DNA of 64,000 nt from an uncultured Clostridia bacterium (GCA_934631025.1 CAKTXR010000011.1:1-64000); one strand, 5' to 3'. Positions 8,670 to 18,546 are shown, counted from the first letter of the stretch. Notes: a model not told the origin generated them from the letters alone. Program-made: numbers and translations.

Positions 8670-11003
8670 ATGAATCCGCTCATTCCCATGCTCGCGATCA
8701 CCGGCCGGCCGACGGGCGCTCAGCTCCAGGCGCGGCTTCAGCGCTTTTACGAGGGCGGCGTTCGCCAGATCATGCTCTATCCCCGCGCGGGCTGCGACGT
8801 ACCCTACATGTCGGAAGAATGGCGCGGCCTCTGCGCCGCCTGCATTGATTTTGCAAAGGAACGCGGCATGGCCGTGTGGCTCTACGACGAATTCAACTGG
8901 CCGTCCGGCTCCTGCAAAGGCGAGGTCACGCGCGATCATCCCGAGCTCATGGCCAGCCGCTTCGTCTGGGACGGCGAAAGCGTGCGCGTGCTGCGCGCTT
9001 CTGAGGAGGACGTCAAGCACACCTACGAGCAGTTCACCGTCGATATGCTCAATCCCGACGCGGTCGATCGCTTCATCGCCCTGACGCACGAGCGCTACGC
9101 CCGCTGGTTTGGCGATCTGTTCGGCACGGTGATTCGGGGCATATTCACCGACGAGCCGAGCTTTGCCTACACCTGCCGCAGCGACAATCAGCTGCCCTAC
9201 TACGACGGCATCGAGGAGGACTACCGCGCGCGCTTCGGCGAGGACATGACCGACGGCCTGATCGCCTATTTCACGCGCGGAGAGTGCGCCGCGTTTTCCG
9301 AGCGCTTCTGGCGGCTGATCGCCGAACGCTTCCGCGCCTGCTATTTCGACCGCATATCGGCGTGGTGCCGCGCGCACAACCTGCTCATGACCGGCCACTG
9401 TATGTGCGACGACTGCGTGCAGAGCGAATATCGCTTCTCCGGCTCGGTCATGGACAATCTCGACCGCTTCGACGTGCCGGGCGTGGACGAAATCAACACA
9501 TGGCTCGACGCGCCGCGCGATTATCTCTTCGCGCAGATTCAGAACGTCCGCGCTCACGGCGCGCCCCACGCCATGGCCGAGCTGTTCGCGCTGGGGCCGT
9601 GCTCCATGCCCTACGCCCGTATGCGGCAGATGATCTGGACGGCGGCGGCGCACGGCGTGGATCACTTCTTCATGGCTGTGGCGCATCTGGACGCGCGCGG
9701 AAATTGGATAAAGGACAACTATTTTCACGATTTCGCGCCGGAATCGCCGGATTTCGCGGGCGCGGCCGCATTGGGACAGACCGCCGAGGCCGCCGCGCGC
9801 TTCGCCGCCCGAGCGCCGCTCATGCACAGCGACGCCGCCCTGCGCCTGCCCGTCTCCGCCGCGCTCTCCACCATCCGCACGGAAGCGCCCGACCGCGTCG
9901 ATTGCGCCGTGAACGCGCTCATCGACGCGCTGCGCGCCCGCCAGATCCAGTGGACGCTCATCCGCGAGGATGAAAAGACAAACGCCCCGCACACAATCGC
10001 CTTCGGCGCGGACGGCGCGTACACCGACGAAGCCACCGGCGCGCGCTATACGGACGCGGCCGCCTGCGCGGACGATCTGCTGCGGCAAATCGAGCGCCGC
10101 GTCCGGGTCACGCGGGCCGACGGCGCGCCCGAGGAAAACGTGCTGCTCAAGACATACTCGGACGGCGCGTTTGTCGTCGTCGACCGCGCCATGGAGCCGG
10201 CCGCGCCGCGCGCGCTCGTGCTGCACACGCCCGATAAGAACCTTCCGTTCACGCTGGAGACGTTCGGCGTGTTCACCGGCGAGGACGCGCCGCACACAGC
10301 CGCCGCGCACAGCCTGCCCATCAAGAGCTATACTGTCAGCTCCGCGCATCCCGCGCTGATGCGCCTGCCGCTTCTGGACGCGCCCGAGTGCGCCTTTACG
10401 CTGGAGGAGCCGCTCACAATGGCGTTCAACGGCCGCATGTATCCCGAGGAGGGCGAAATCCGGCTCGACGGCGCGCCGCTGGACTTCTCCCGCCCCGCTG
10501 ACAATCTGACCGGCTGCTTTGACGGCCTGTACCGCAAAACCGAGCCGATGACACTCGCCGCGGGACGGCATGTCGTCTCGTCTCAGCTAACCGACAAGTG
10601 CTTTCTGCCGGTGGTGATCGCCGAGGGCGCGTTCAGCGTGGACGGCGCGCTCACCGTCCGCCCGCGCACGGAAAACGACGCGGCGTTCACCTACAGCGCT
10701 GAAGCGGCGTTCGACGCGGATATTCCCGAGGGCGCGCGGCGCATCGCGCTGTGCTATGACGACAATCTGCTGGTCGCATCCCTCGCGGTCAATGGGCGGC
10801 CGATCGGCGCGCAGGCCTTCGCGCCCTATCGCTTTGTTCTGCCAGACGATCTCGCCGGAAAGAAAGCGCGCTTCGTCCTGACGGCGTATTCCTCGCACGC
10901 GCCGCTGTTCGGCCCGCTCGACCGGCACGACGGCACCTGGGGCAACCGCGTGAGCCGGCCCGAAAGGCTCGCGCTGCCCAATCTGCGCCTTGAATGGGAT
11001 TGA
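8670..11003 (+). CDS. Putative glycoside hydrolase, GH106-like (alpha-L-rhamnosidase group)
   Basis: A 777-aa protein. Near residue 72 it carries VWLYDEFNWPSG, a motif typical of the GH106-like family, followed by GIFTDEPSFAY (about 150) with acidic residues fitting a TIM-barrel active site. It also has TGHCMCDDCVQSEY (about 246) and FALGPCSMPYARMRQMIWT. The last 200 residues look like beta-sandwich domains. The ATG at 8670 follows AGGGAGGG (8654-8661). No signal peptide is seen. Position beside an AraC regulator and other hydrolases supports glycan breakdown; the specificity for rhamnose is family inference only. Confidence 0.7.
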   Translation: MNPLIPMLAITGRPTGAQLQARLQRFYEGGVRQIMLYPRAGCDVPYMSEEWRGLCAACIDFAKERGMAVWLYDEFNWPSGSCKGEVTRDHPELMASRFVWDGESVRVLRASEEDVKHTYEQFTVDMLNPDAVDRFIALTHERYARWFGDLFGTVIRGIFTDEPSFAYTCRSDNQLPYYDGIEEDYRARFGEDMTDGLIAYFTRGECAAFSERFWRLIAERFRACYFDRISAWCRAHNLLMTGHCMCDDCVQSEYRFSGSVMDNLDRFDVPGVDEINTWLDAPRDYLFAQIQNVRAHGAPHAMAELFALGPCSMPYARMRQMIWTAAAHGVDHFFMAVAHLDARGNWIKDNYFHDFAPESPDFAGAAALGQTAEAAARFAARAPLMHSDAALRLPVSAALSTIRTEAPDRVDCAVNALIDALRARQIQWTLIREDEKTNAPHTIAFGADGAYTDEATGARYTDAAACADDLLRQIERRVRVTRADGAPEENVLLKTYSDGAFVVVDRAMEPAAPRALVLHTPDKNLPFTLETFGVFTGEDAPHTAAAHSLPIKSYTVSSAHPALMRLPLLDAPECAFTLEEPLTMAFNGRMYPEEGEIRLDGAPLDFSRPADNLTGCFDGLYRKTEPMTLAAGRHVVSSQLTDKCFLPVVIAEGAFSVDGALTVRPRTENDAAFTYSAEAAFDADIPEGARRIALCYDDNLLVASLAVNGRPIGAQAFAPYRFVLPDDLAGKKARFVLTAYSSHAPLFGPLDRHDGTWGNRVSRPERLALPNLRLEWD

Positions 11004-11029
11004 CACGCGCTGAAGCGTCATGCTATACT
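11000..11029 (+). promoter_or_regulatory. Promoter of the GH116 gene
   Basis: TTGACA (11000-11005), an 18-bp gap and TATACT (11024-11029) with an extended TGC. The -35 overlaps the last codons of the GH106-like gene, so GH116 has its own start and a leader of about 175 nt. Confidence 0.75.
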
Positions 11030-11051
11030 AAGGCGTGTTCCAAGCGATCAT

Positions 11052-11164
11052 AAAGCTGCAAGTCCTGCGTTTTTTCGGTTCGTCCGTCTCTGAAACCACA
11101 TTGTCCTTTCGCTCCGGTTTCCGCGTCCGTTCCTTCCGAAAATCCGCGCCGGATTTGCAGCTTT
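11052..11164 (+). promoter_or_regulatory. Long inverted repeat in the GH116 leader
   Basis: AAAGCTGCAAGTCC (11052-11065) can pair with GGATTTGCAGCTTT (11151-11164), 14 bp with one G-T wobble, across about 85 nt of pyrimidine-rich RNA. The arms lie in the untranslated leader between promoter and start codon. Whether it regulates is unknown; no strong T-run follows. Confidence 0.4.
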
Positions 11165-11210
11165 TCGTTTTGAAGCAACCTTGAGCATCCGACAGGGAGG
11201 CGCATTTGTT

Positions 11211-13844
11211 ATGAAGGGCAAGCTCTATCAGGGCGATTTTCGCCGCGAAATCTCCTTCCCGCTGGGCGGTATCGGCGCGGGCTGCATCGGCCTGGACGGC
11301 TACGGCCGCCTGATCGACTGGGAAATCTTCAACCGCCCCAACAAGCGCAGCGTCAACGGCTATTCGCACTTTGCCGTCAAGGCCGAGAAAAACGGCGAGC
11401 TGCTGGACGCGCGCATACTGAACGCCGACGCGGCGCCCGGCTATATGGGCGAAGGCTATATGGACGTGCCGCTTTCCCGCCAAAGCCCCATGCCCGCCTG
11501 GCGCGCGAATTACGGCTTCGGCCCCCAGCGCGAGCTGCTGGGCGGTATGCCCCATTTCCGCGACTGCGAATTTGAGGGCGCGTTCCCGTTCGCCGAGATT
11601 CACTTTTCCGACGAGTCCTTCCCCGGCCGCGTCAGCCTGAACGCCTTCAATCCCTATATCCCGCTGGACGACAAAAACTCCAGCCTGCCCGCGGCCTTCT
11701 TCACGCTCACGCTGTGCAACTCTCAGGACGAGAGCATCGACTACACCGCCGCGCTCTCGCTGTCCAATCCGCAGCTGGGCCGGCACTTCAACCGGCTCTT
11801 CAGCGAGGGCGGCGCGTCCGGCGTGTGCCTGACCGACGATACCGCCGAGGGCGATCCGCGCTATGGCCAGCTGGTCATGGCCGTGGACGAGAAGGACGCG
11901 CCCGTCTGCCAGCAATACTGGTTCCGCGGCACATGGTTCGACGATCTGAGCCTGTTCTGGCACGATTTCGCCGTACCCGGCGCGCTCAAAAACCGCGTCT
12001 ACGCCGAGGACGACGACAGCGAATGGGGCAACTGGAGCGGCCGCCGCGACACCGCCACGCTGAACGTACGCGTGACGCTGAAGCCCGGCGAAACGCGCGC
12101 CATCCGCTTCGCCGTGGGCTGGTATTATCCCGTCTGCGACTGCTACTGGAGCCCCGTAAAGGACGACGAGGCCTGCCCCAAAACATGGAAGAACTACTAT
12201 GCCTCGCAGTTCGATTCTGCGCGCGCCGTCGCGGCCTACGCGCTTAAAAACTGGGACGCGCTGGAAGCGAAAACCCGCCTCTTCGCCGAATCGCTCTACG
12301 CCTCCGATCTGCCCGAGGCCGCGCTCGACGCGGTGACGGCCAACATATCGCTGCTCAAATCGCCCACCTGCATGCGCCTGGAGAACGGCGAGTTCTACGC
12401 CTTCGAGGGCTGCAACATGAACTCGGGCTCCTGCGAGGGCAGCTGCACCCACGTCTGGAACTACGCCTTCGCGCTGCCCTTCCTCTTCCCGGTGCTGGAG
12501 CGCAGCATGCGCGAGCTGGACTACGGTTGCAATCAGAACGACGACGGCGGCATGGTGTTCCGCCTGCGCCTGCCGCTGGGACGGCAGCGCGGCACGTTCC
12601 GTTCCTGCGTGGACGGCCTGATGGGCGGCGTGATCAAGTTCTACCGCGAGTGGAAAATCTGCGGCGACGAGCAGTGGCTGCGCACGTGGTGGCCGCGCGT
12701 CAAAAAGTCGCTCGAATACGCCTGGGCGCCCACCAACGCCGACCGCTGGGATCCCGACAAGACCGGCGTGATCACCGGACGGCAGCATCACACGCTGGAC
12801 ATGGAGCTGTTCGGCCCCAACGCCTGGCTGAACACGTTCTATCTGGCCGCGCTCAAGGCTGCAAGTGAAATCGCCGCGCATCTGGGCGAAACGGGCAGCG
12901 CCGCCGAATACGACCGGCTCTACCGGCAGGGCCGCGCCTTCACCGAGAAGGAGCTGTTCAACGGCGAATACTTTATCCAGAAGATCAATCTGACCGACAA
13001 GAGCGTGCTTGCGCCCTTTGGCGGATCGACGCTCACCGGCGGCAGCGTCGAGCACACCTACTGGAACGACGAGGCCGGCGAGATCAAATATCAGATTCAG
13101 AACGGCTGCGGCGTCGATCAGGTGCTGGCGCAGTGGATGAGCGACGTGAGCGGGCTGGGCGAAATTCTGGACAGGGATGAAGTCGCTTCCGCCCTGCAGT
13201 CGATCTATCGCCACAACTTCAAGCGCGAGCTGCGCGCCCACGCCAATCCCTGCCGCGTCTACGGCCTGAACGACGAGGCCGGCACGGTCATCTGCGAATG
13301 GCCGCAGGGTGTGGAGAAGCCGGTCGTGCCCATCCCCTACGCCGAGGAAACCATGCACGGCTTTGAATATCAGGCGGCTTCTCACCTCATCGCGCGCGGC
13401 TTCGAACCGGAGGGGCTCGCCATGGTGAAGGCCGTGCGCGACCGCTATGACGGCCGCCGCCGCAATCCGTGGAACGAGATGGAATGCGGCTCGAACTACG
13501 CCCGCAGCATGGCCAGCTATGCACTTTTGCCGATTTATTCCGGCTTCATATTCGATATGCCGCGCCGCCGCATGGGCTTTAAGCCGCTCAAGGGCGCGGG
13601 GCGCTTCTTCTGGTCGCTCGAAGGCGCGTGGGGCACGGTCGAAATCGGCGCGGACGAAATCCGGCTGAACGTGCTGTCCGGTCATCTGACGCTCGAACGC
13701 TTCGTCACCGACAGAGCCAATCGCGTCAAGGCCGCGCAGATCGGCGGCGCGCCCGTCGCATTCAATATCGACGGCGAGGACGTCGTTTTCACCACCGCGC
13801 AGACCCTGTGCGAGGGACAGACCCTCACGCTGACTCTCGGTTAA
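11211..13844 (+). CDS. GH116 family glycoside hydrolase (beta-glucosidase/GBA2-like)
   Basis: An 877-aa protein. The N-terminal domain begins near PLGGIGAGCIGLDGYGR, and the (alpha/alpha)6 catalytic domain (about 390-840) contains SCEGSCTHVWNYAFALPF, REWKICGDEQWLRTWWP and HHTLDMELFGPNAW. By alignment with GBA2 and TxGH116 from memory, E409 is the candidate nucleophile and D530 the candidate acid/base. GH116 enzymes cleave beta-glucosides or beta-xylosides. AGGGAGG at 11194-11200 sets the ATG at 11211; an earlier in-frame ATG at 11181 lacks such a site. It has its own promoter and terminator, and no signal peptide is seen. Confidence 0.9.
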   Translation: MKGKLYQGDFRREISFPLGGIGAGCIGLDGYGRLIDWEIFNRPNKRSVNGYSHFAVKAEKNGELLDARILNADAAPGYMGEGYMDVPLSRQSPMPAWRANYGFGPQRELLGGMPHFRDCEFEGAFPFAEIHFSDESFPGRVSLNAFNPYIPLDDKNSSLPAAFFTLTLCNSQDESIDYTAALSLSNPQLGRHFNRLFSEGGASGVCLTDDTAEGDPRYGQLVMAVDEKDAPVCQQYWFRGTWFDDLSLFWHDFAVPGALKNRVYAEDDDSEWGNWSGRRDTATLNVRVTLKPGETRAIRFAVGWYYPVCDCYWSPVKDDEACPKTWKNYYASQFDSARAVAAYALKNWDALEAKTRLFAESLYASDLPEAALDAVTANISLLKSPTCMRLENGEFYAFEGCNMNSGSCEGSCTHVWNYAFALPFLFPVLERSMRELDYGCNQNDDGGMVFRLRLPLGRQRGTFRSCVDGLMGGVIKFYREWKICGDEQWLRTWWPRVKKSLEYAWAPTNADRWDPDKTGVITGRQHHTLDMELFGPNAWLNTFYLAALKAASEIAAHLGETGSAAEYDRLYRQGRAFTEKELFNGEYFIQKINLTDKSVLAPFGGSTLTGGSVEHTYWNDEAGEIKYQIQNGCGVDQVLAQWMSDVSGLGEILDRDEVASALQSIYRHNFKRELRAHANPCRVYGLNDEAGTVICEWPQGVEKPVVPIPYAEETMHGFEYQAASHLIARGFEPEGLAMVKAVRDRYDGRRRNPWNEMECGSNYARSMASYALLPIYSGFIFDMPRRRMGFKPLKGAGRFFWSLEGAWGTVEIGADEIRLNVLSGHLTLERFVTDRANRVKAAQIGGAPVAFNIDGEDVVFTTAQTLCEGQTLTLTLG

Positions 13845-13856
13845 ACAGCATAACAA

Positions 13857-13913
13857 AGCACGCCCGCAGACGCGCCGGTTCGTCCGGCCGCATCCGCGGG
13901 CGTGCTGTTTTTT
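13857..13913 (+). terminator. Rho-independent terminator after GH116
   Basis: AGCACGCCCGC (13857-13867) pairs with GCGGGCGTGCT (13896-13906) and is followed by GTTTTTT. The loop holds a second small hairpin. It lies between convergent genes. Confidence 0.85.
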
Positions 13914-13926
13914 GGTGAACTGTCCA

Positions 13927-14496
13927 TCAGCTCTGACGGCTCTCTTCGATCTTTCGGCGTGTGTCGTCGGCGACGGCCTCGCGCAGCGCCTTCATATAGG
14001 GCGTATGCGCGCATTCGTTGACGCCGTAGGTGAGCTGCAAGTCGTATTCGAGCGGCAACCATGTGGCAATGCCGGCTTCGTTGTGCTGTATGACCGCTTC
14101 GATCTTGTCCAGCGCCTTGTAGAGCCGCGCTTCCTCGCTCGCCTGCGCGTCCATCTCGGCATAGAGCGCGGCCAGCTCGCTTCTGTGCGGCTCGGGCAGT
14201 TTGTCGACCACCTCATGAAGCGCTCTGGCTTCGTCCCGCTCGTTGCCCTCCGTCTTGACAAACGCGGGAATATCGCCGGTCACGGCCTCGCCCAGATCGT
14301 GGACAAGGCACATCTTAATCACCTTGTTCATGTCCAGCTGAGGATACTGATCGCTCACGAAATACGCCATGAGCGCCAGCCGCCAGCTGTGCTCGGCCAC
14401 ACTCTCAGGCCGGCCGGACGAGGTGCAGCTGTGCCGCGTATTACACTTGAGCCTTTCGGCCAGCTTCAGAAAATCGAGCAGCGTTCGCGCGTCCAT
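13927..14496 (-). CDS. HD-domain phosphohydrolase (YfbR/HDDC2-like)
   Basis: A 189-aa protein with the HD metal-binding signature: SVAEHSWR near residue 33, CLVHDLGEAVTGD near 63-75 and a later DKIEAV aspartate near 130. The pattern H...HD...E...D matches the YfbR/HDDC2 group, which hydrolyses nucleoside monophosphates. It starts 3 bp after the nucleoside hydrolase gene stop on the same strand, suggesting a two-gene nucleotide salvage unit. Confidence 0.82.
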   Translation of the reverse strand: MDARTLLDFLKLAERLKCNTRHSCTSSGRPESVAEHSWRLALMAYFVSDQYPQLDMNKVIKMCLVHDLGEAVTGDIPAFVKTEGNERDEARALHEVVDKLPEPHRSELAALYAEMDAQASEEARLYKALDKIEAVIQHNEAGIATWLPLEYDLQLTYGVNECAHTPYMKALREAVADDTRRKIEESRQS

Positions 14497-14499
14497 GGC

Positions 14500-15447
14500 T
14501 CATTTTCCTCCGCGCGCGGCGAGGATGTTCTCCGCGTCGCTCAGGTGCTCGTACATATCGCGGAAGATGCGCGTGCGGTTGAGCCAGCGCACGACGCGGA
14601 TGAAATGCCGATTGTTGTCGAAGGAATAGTGCGAATCCTCGGACAGAATCGGACTGTGAACCAGCTCGGTCTGCGTAAATTCGGGGTGCAGCACCCAGCT
14701 GACCGCCGCCACGTCCCAGATTTCCTTCGCCCAGCCGTAATGGTTGTCCGAATAGGCGGCGAACAGCTCGCAGAGCGCGTCGCACAGCGCGTTTTTGCCG
14801 CCCAGGCACGCATCCAGCTCCCATGTGCTGGCCGTCAGGTGCGAAGCCACGCCCATGCAGGGCACCAGCACCAGCGGCACGCCGGAATCGAGAATGATCT
14901 GCGAGGCGGGAATGTCCTGCATCATGTTGAACTCGCGGGTGTGCGGCCAGGAGAACTCATGGCCCGCCAGCCACACCACGACGATCTTCTCGACCAGCTT
15001 CGGCTCCATGATGAGCGCCGAGGCCACGTCGGTGATGCAGCCGATGGCGACGACATAGAGCGGATCGCCGGTCGGCCGCGCCATGGCGCGCGCCACGAGA
15101 TCGCGGGCGGCAGGGCTGTCCGCCGGCGTGTTTTTGTCGGCAAGATAGCTGCGCGAGCCCTTGAACACGAAATCCTGGCTCGGCACATTCACCGTGCCCA
15201 GCAGGCGCACGATTTCGTCATAGCTCTTCTCCATGCCGTCCTCGGGGCCGGTGGAGCGGTTGTTGTGGAAGGGCGCGGCATAGACCGCCTGCAAATTCAC
15301 GCGCTCGGGCGAGAGCAGGCTGTAGCACAGCGCGAACTGATCGTCCACCTCGTTATAGGTATCGGTATCCAGCACCATATCGACGCGGCCGGAACGGATC
15401 TCCAGCCGCTCCATGCGCGTTTTTTCGTCCATTTTGGGCCATTCCAT
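14500..15447 (-). CDS. Inosine-uridine preferring nucleoside hydrolase family protein
   Basis: A 315-aa protein with the family's N-terminal calcium-binding motif VLDTDTYNEVDDQFAL (about residues 25-40) and the later EFNMMQDIPAS segment near residue 173. IUNH enzymes split ribonucleosides into base and ribose. The DTD-x2-E/D-DD pattern and a conserved-position aspartate near residue 245 (WDVAAVSW) support activity. It is paired with the HD hydrolase immediately downstream. Confidence 0.85.
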   Translation of the reverse strand: MEWPKMDEKTRMERLEIRSGRVDMVLDTDTYNEVDDQFALCYSLLSPERVNLQAVYAAPFHNNRSTGPEDGMEKSYDEIVRLLGTVNVPSQDFVFKGSRSYLADKNTPADSPAARDLVARAMARPTGDPLYVVAIGCITDVASALIMEPKLVEKIVVVWLAGHEFSWPHTREFNMMQDIPASQIILDSGVPLVLVPCMGVASHLTASTWELDACLGGKNALCDALCELFAAYSDNHYGWAKEIWDVAAVSWVLHPEFTQTELVHSPILSEDSHYSFDNNRHFIRVVRWLNRTRIFRDMYEHLSDAENILAARGGK

Positions 15448-15480
15448 GCGTTTATCCTCCCTTGATGATCTTCGGGCTTA

Positions 15481-16203
15481 TTACAGCTGCGCCATCAGGC
15501 CGTCCAGCTCGGCGGGCGTGAGATTGCGCCAGTGGCCGGGCTTGAGATGCCCCAGCTGGATGTTCATCACGCGCTCGCGGGTCAGGTGCGTCACGCGGTA
15601 GCCCAGCGCCTCGCACATCCGGCGAATCTGCCGGTTCAGCCCCTGCACGAGGATGATGCGGAAGCGTTGCTTATCCTCCTTGATAATGCGGCAGGGCAGC
15701 GTCACCGTGTCCAGAATCGGCACGCCCTCGGCCATCTGCTTGAGGAAATCGTCGGTGATGACCTTGTTGACCGTCACGACATATTCCTTTTCATGGCCGC
15801 CGGCCGCGCGCAGTATGCGGTTGACGATCTCGCCATCGTTGGTCATGAGCAGCAGCCCCTCGGAATCCTTGTCCAGCCGCCCGATGGGGAATATGCGCTC
15901 CGGATGGCCGACGTAATCGACCACGTTCATCGGCTCGCGCGGATCGGCGGTGCAGACGACGCCCGCCGGCTTGTTGAGCGCGATATACACCTTTTTCGTC
16001 TTGACGACGGCTTCGCGGCCGTCCACGCGCACCTTCATGCCCGGCAGCACCTTGTCGCCCAGCACGCCGGTGCGGCCGTCTATGGTCACCTTGCCCTCGC
16101 CGATCAGCCGGTCGGCCTCGCGGCGGGAGCAGAAGCCGCTCTCGGCAATCCATTTATTCAGGCGCACGCCCGCCTCGTTCTGCCTGTCAAACTGTTCATT
16201 CAT
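15481..16203 (-). CDS. 23S rRNA pseudouridine synthase, RluB/RluF family
   Basis: A 240-aa protein with an N-terminal S4 RNA-binding domain (RLNKWIAESGFCSRREADRL, residues 14-33) and a RsuA-type catalytic domain. The catalytic aspartate is in GRLDKDSEGLLLMTND (about 108-123), and the C-terminal LNRQIRRMCEALGY motif follows. It isomerises specific uridines in 23S rRNA. The short length and sequence favour the RluF-like subgroup, but RluB is not excluded. Confidence 0.88.
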   Translation of the reverse strand: MNEQFDRQNEAGVRLNKWIAESGFCSRREADRLIGEGKVTIDGRTGVLGDKVLPGMKVRVDGREAVVKTKKVYIALNKPAGVVCTADPREPMNVVDYVGHPERIFPIGRLDKDSEGLLLMTNDGEIVNRILRAAGGHEKEYVVTVNKVITDDFLKQMAEGVPILDTVTLPCRIIKEDKQRFRIILVQGLNRQIRRMCEALGYRVTHLTRERVMNIQLGHLKPGHWRNLTPAELDGLMAQL

Positions 16204-16264
16204 TCAAAACAACACCTCGCAAAACAGAATAGCACATCCGGCGGCCGCTTGCGTTATCGCTTTA

Positions 16265-18403
16265 TTAAATACGTTCGAGGTCAAATATGTGCTTCTCAAA
16301 CGGCTCGAGACGCAGCATAACGCCCTCCTCCAGCGCGCCCGCCGCGAAATCGCCCAGCACGTCGCCGGTCACCATGTCCCGAAGGCGCACGGTCACGTCC
16401 GCGGGATACGCGCCTTTTTCAAGACGCACGGTCACGGTCTTGTCCTCATCCGCGAGATTGCCGACGAACATCGCCGCGTCGCCCTCATGCGTCCAGAAAA
16501 GGCAGGCTGTCTTGCGGTCGTCCGCGGAAAAGGCGGTATGGCGGCAATCGCCATATCGGAAAACGGGCGCGTTCAGGCGCAGCTTCAGCACGGCGGAGAC
16601 ATAGGCCTCATGCCCCTCATAGGAGGTATAGAGCGCCATCATGCCGCCGCCCAGCAGCGCCGCGAGCGTGAACAGCACCTCGTAGCACGCGCCGCCGAAC
16701 GCCTCGCGGTTGAACTGGCCGCCCACATAGCCCGACCATTCGGCGGAATCGTGCGAGTCGACCTGCTGCATGGTCACAACGCCTCTGGGCTGAATGGCGG
16801 CGTTTTCCGCACACCAGAGCGCCGCGTCCGCCCACGACATGGTGTTTTCGCTGCCGTAGTTATGCACCATGGGCGCCATGCCGCGCGGGTCGACCACCCT
16901 GCACAGCGAGGGATACAGCCAGTGATAATCGTAATTGTAGCGGTATTCATGGCCGTTGCCCGCGCCCGGCGCGCGCGCCTCGGTATAGAAGAAGGCGTGG
17001 GGATGCTCCTTCAGCACGCGCGCGCGAATGTTTTCCATCATGCGGTAGCCGGCCAGCAGCATCTCATAGGGCATACGGCCGGTCGTCTCGTCCCAGTTGG
17101 GGAAGAAATTCCAGTCCTGCGCGTCCAGCCGGAAGCCGTCGGCGCGCCACTCGTCCAGATAGTAGATCATCGAATCGGCGATATAGCGCTGATAATTCGG
17201 ATTGGACAGATCGAACGAGCGGGTGTAGGTCTTGGCGAAGGTTCCGTGCTCCGTGCGGGCGAACCAGTCCGGATGCGCGTCCAAGAGCGGCGAGCGAATC
17301 GCGTTCAGGCGCGGATCGGTGAAATCGCGCGGGCCGTGGAACACCATGTCGAACACAACCTTCAGGCCGCATTCGTGCGCGCGCGCAATCAGCCGCCGCA
17401 GCCCGTCTGTGTCGCGGTAGGTCGCGGGAACATTCTGAAAATCGACCACAGAGTAGCTCGGCCACGGGAAGGCGGGCATGACCTCAATGGCGTTAAAGCC
17501 CATGTCCCGAATCTCTTCCATCTTATCGGCCAGTTCGTCAAACGTATTGATCAGCGTGCGGTTGCTCTTTTCGCCGACAAAAACCTCCAGCAGATTGATC
17601 GCCCGCAGCGCCTTTTCGTCGTTATCCTTGTCCCAGTGCGCCGTCTTGAAGCTCTCCGCCACCTGTCGGACGGCCGCATCGCGCGCACAGTCGTCCAGCA
17701 GAAACACAAACCGGCCGATCGTCTCCTCATCGCCCCGCCGCATCATGCGGGGACAGGTGATCTTGCTCACGCGCGTCAGGTGGCCGCGGCGATACAGTCC
17801 GTCGGTCGCGCAGGCGAAGAAATCGCTCAGAAACCACGTCGCCTGCACGGCGCGCCGTTCCGCGTCATAGCAGCCCATCACGCCCGAGCTGTTGTAGGGC
17901 GCGGCGCTGGTGGCAATGTGCGCTATGATGTTGTCGCTCCGCCAGCGGTCGAGCCGGCGGTGCAGGTCGATCGGCTCGTCGACGCAGGGCATCGTGCCCG
18001 GCCCAAACAGCTCCATGCGGGGATAGTCCTTCTCCTCAGCGCCCTCGACCGTCCATTCAAGGAAGCGCAGGCGCTGCGGCTTCTCGCCGTCATAGCGCAA
18101 TACGGCGGTCATCTCCAGCAGCGAACCGTTCGGCGCGAGGATGTACTCCAGCTCGAAGCCCTCGCCCAGCGCCGCGCGGGCGGTCAGGCGCTCCGCTTCC
18201 GACTGAATATCCAGCAGCTCGGCGGCATCGCCCGCGCGCTCGGTCAGGCGCAGATCGAACATCTGCTGCTGCGTATTGCGCGGCGAAACGCCGTTTTTGA
18301 TCGCGACAAGACGCGTCTTGAGGCTCTGACCGCCGCGGCTCAGGCTGAGCGCGCCGTCCCCATCAAAGGCGATCGTCCAGGATGCGCAGGAATAGGTCGT
18401 CAT
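16265..18403 (-). CDS. GH13-like alpha-amylase family enzyme
   Basis: A 712-aa protein with an N-terminal beta-sandwich (about 1-240) and a TIM barrel showing the four alpha-amylase regions. Region I is VVFDMVFHG, region II ADGFRLDAQDW with candidate nucleophile D427, region III FFYTEAR with candidate acid/base E475, and region IV VDSHDSAEW. A C-terminal beta domain follows. The sequences are divergent from common maltodextrin enzymes, so linkage specificity is open. GGGAGG precedes the ATG. No signal peptide. It may process imported alpha-glucans. Confidence 0.75.
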   Translation of the reverse strand: MTTYSCASWTIAFDGDGALSLSRGGQSLKTRLVAIKNGVSPRNTQQQMFDLRLTERAGDAAELLDIQSEAERLTARAALGEGFELEYILAPNGSLLEMTAVLRYDGEKPQRLRFLEWTVEGAEEKDYPRMELFGPGTMPCVDEPIDLHRRLDRWRSDNIIAHIATSAAPYNSSGVMGCYDAERRAVQATWFLSDFFACATDGLYRRGHLTRVSKITCPRMMRRGDEETIGRFVFLLDDCARDAAVRQVAESFKTAHWDKDNDEKALRAINLLEVFVGEKSNRTLINTFDELADKMEEIRDMGFNAIEVMPAFPWPSYSVVDFQNVPATYRDTDGLRRLIARAHECGLKVVFDMVFHGPRDFTDPRLNAIRSPLLDAHPDWFARTEHGTFAKTYTRSFDLSNPNYQRYIADSMIYYLDEWRADGFRLDAQDWNFFPNWDETTGRMPYEMLLAGYRMMENIRARVLKEHPHAFFYTEARAPGAGNGHEYRYNYDYHWLYPSLCRVVDPRGMAPMVHNYGSENTMSWADAALWCAENAAIQPRGVVTMQQVDSHDSAEWSGYVGGQFNREAFGGACYEVLFTLAALLGGGMMALYTSYEGHEAYVSAVLKLRLNAPVFRYGDCRHTAFSADDRKTACLFWTHEGDAAMFVGNLADEDKTVTVRLEKGAYPADVTVRLRDMVTGDVLGDFAAGALEEGVMLRLEPFEKHIFDLERI

Positions 18404-18502
18404 GGCAAAAATCCTCCCGTTATCAAACGCAGAGCGTGAATTTTTAAGACAATAACCCGCTCTTTACTTCTTCACCCATCGCTCGGATTCCTGCCAAAAC
18501 GA

Positions 18503-18532
18503 AAAGAGGAGCGGGAGTTTTTCTCCCGCCCC
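18503..18532 (-). terminator. Terminator of the flavodoxin-like gene
   Basis: On the minus strand GCGGGAG (18523-18529) pairs with CTCCCGC (18511-18517), then TCCTCTTTTCG. It lies just past the stop of the 18547-18981 gene. Confidence 0.7.
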
Positions 18533-18546
18533 TTGAAAGGCTTTGA

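Noticed and set aside
11028..13856. A 900-codon open frame antisense to the GH116 gene, and similar long antisense frames over glgC, glgD, cas8c, GH13 and others
   Set aside because: These arise from high GC and lack of stops in the opposite strand. They have no ribosome binding sites or recognisable motifs, while the plus-strand genes have clear family signatures.
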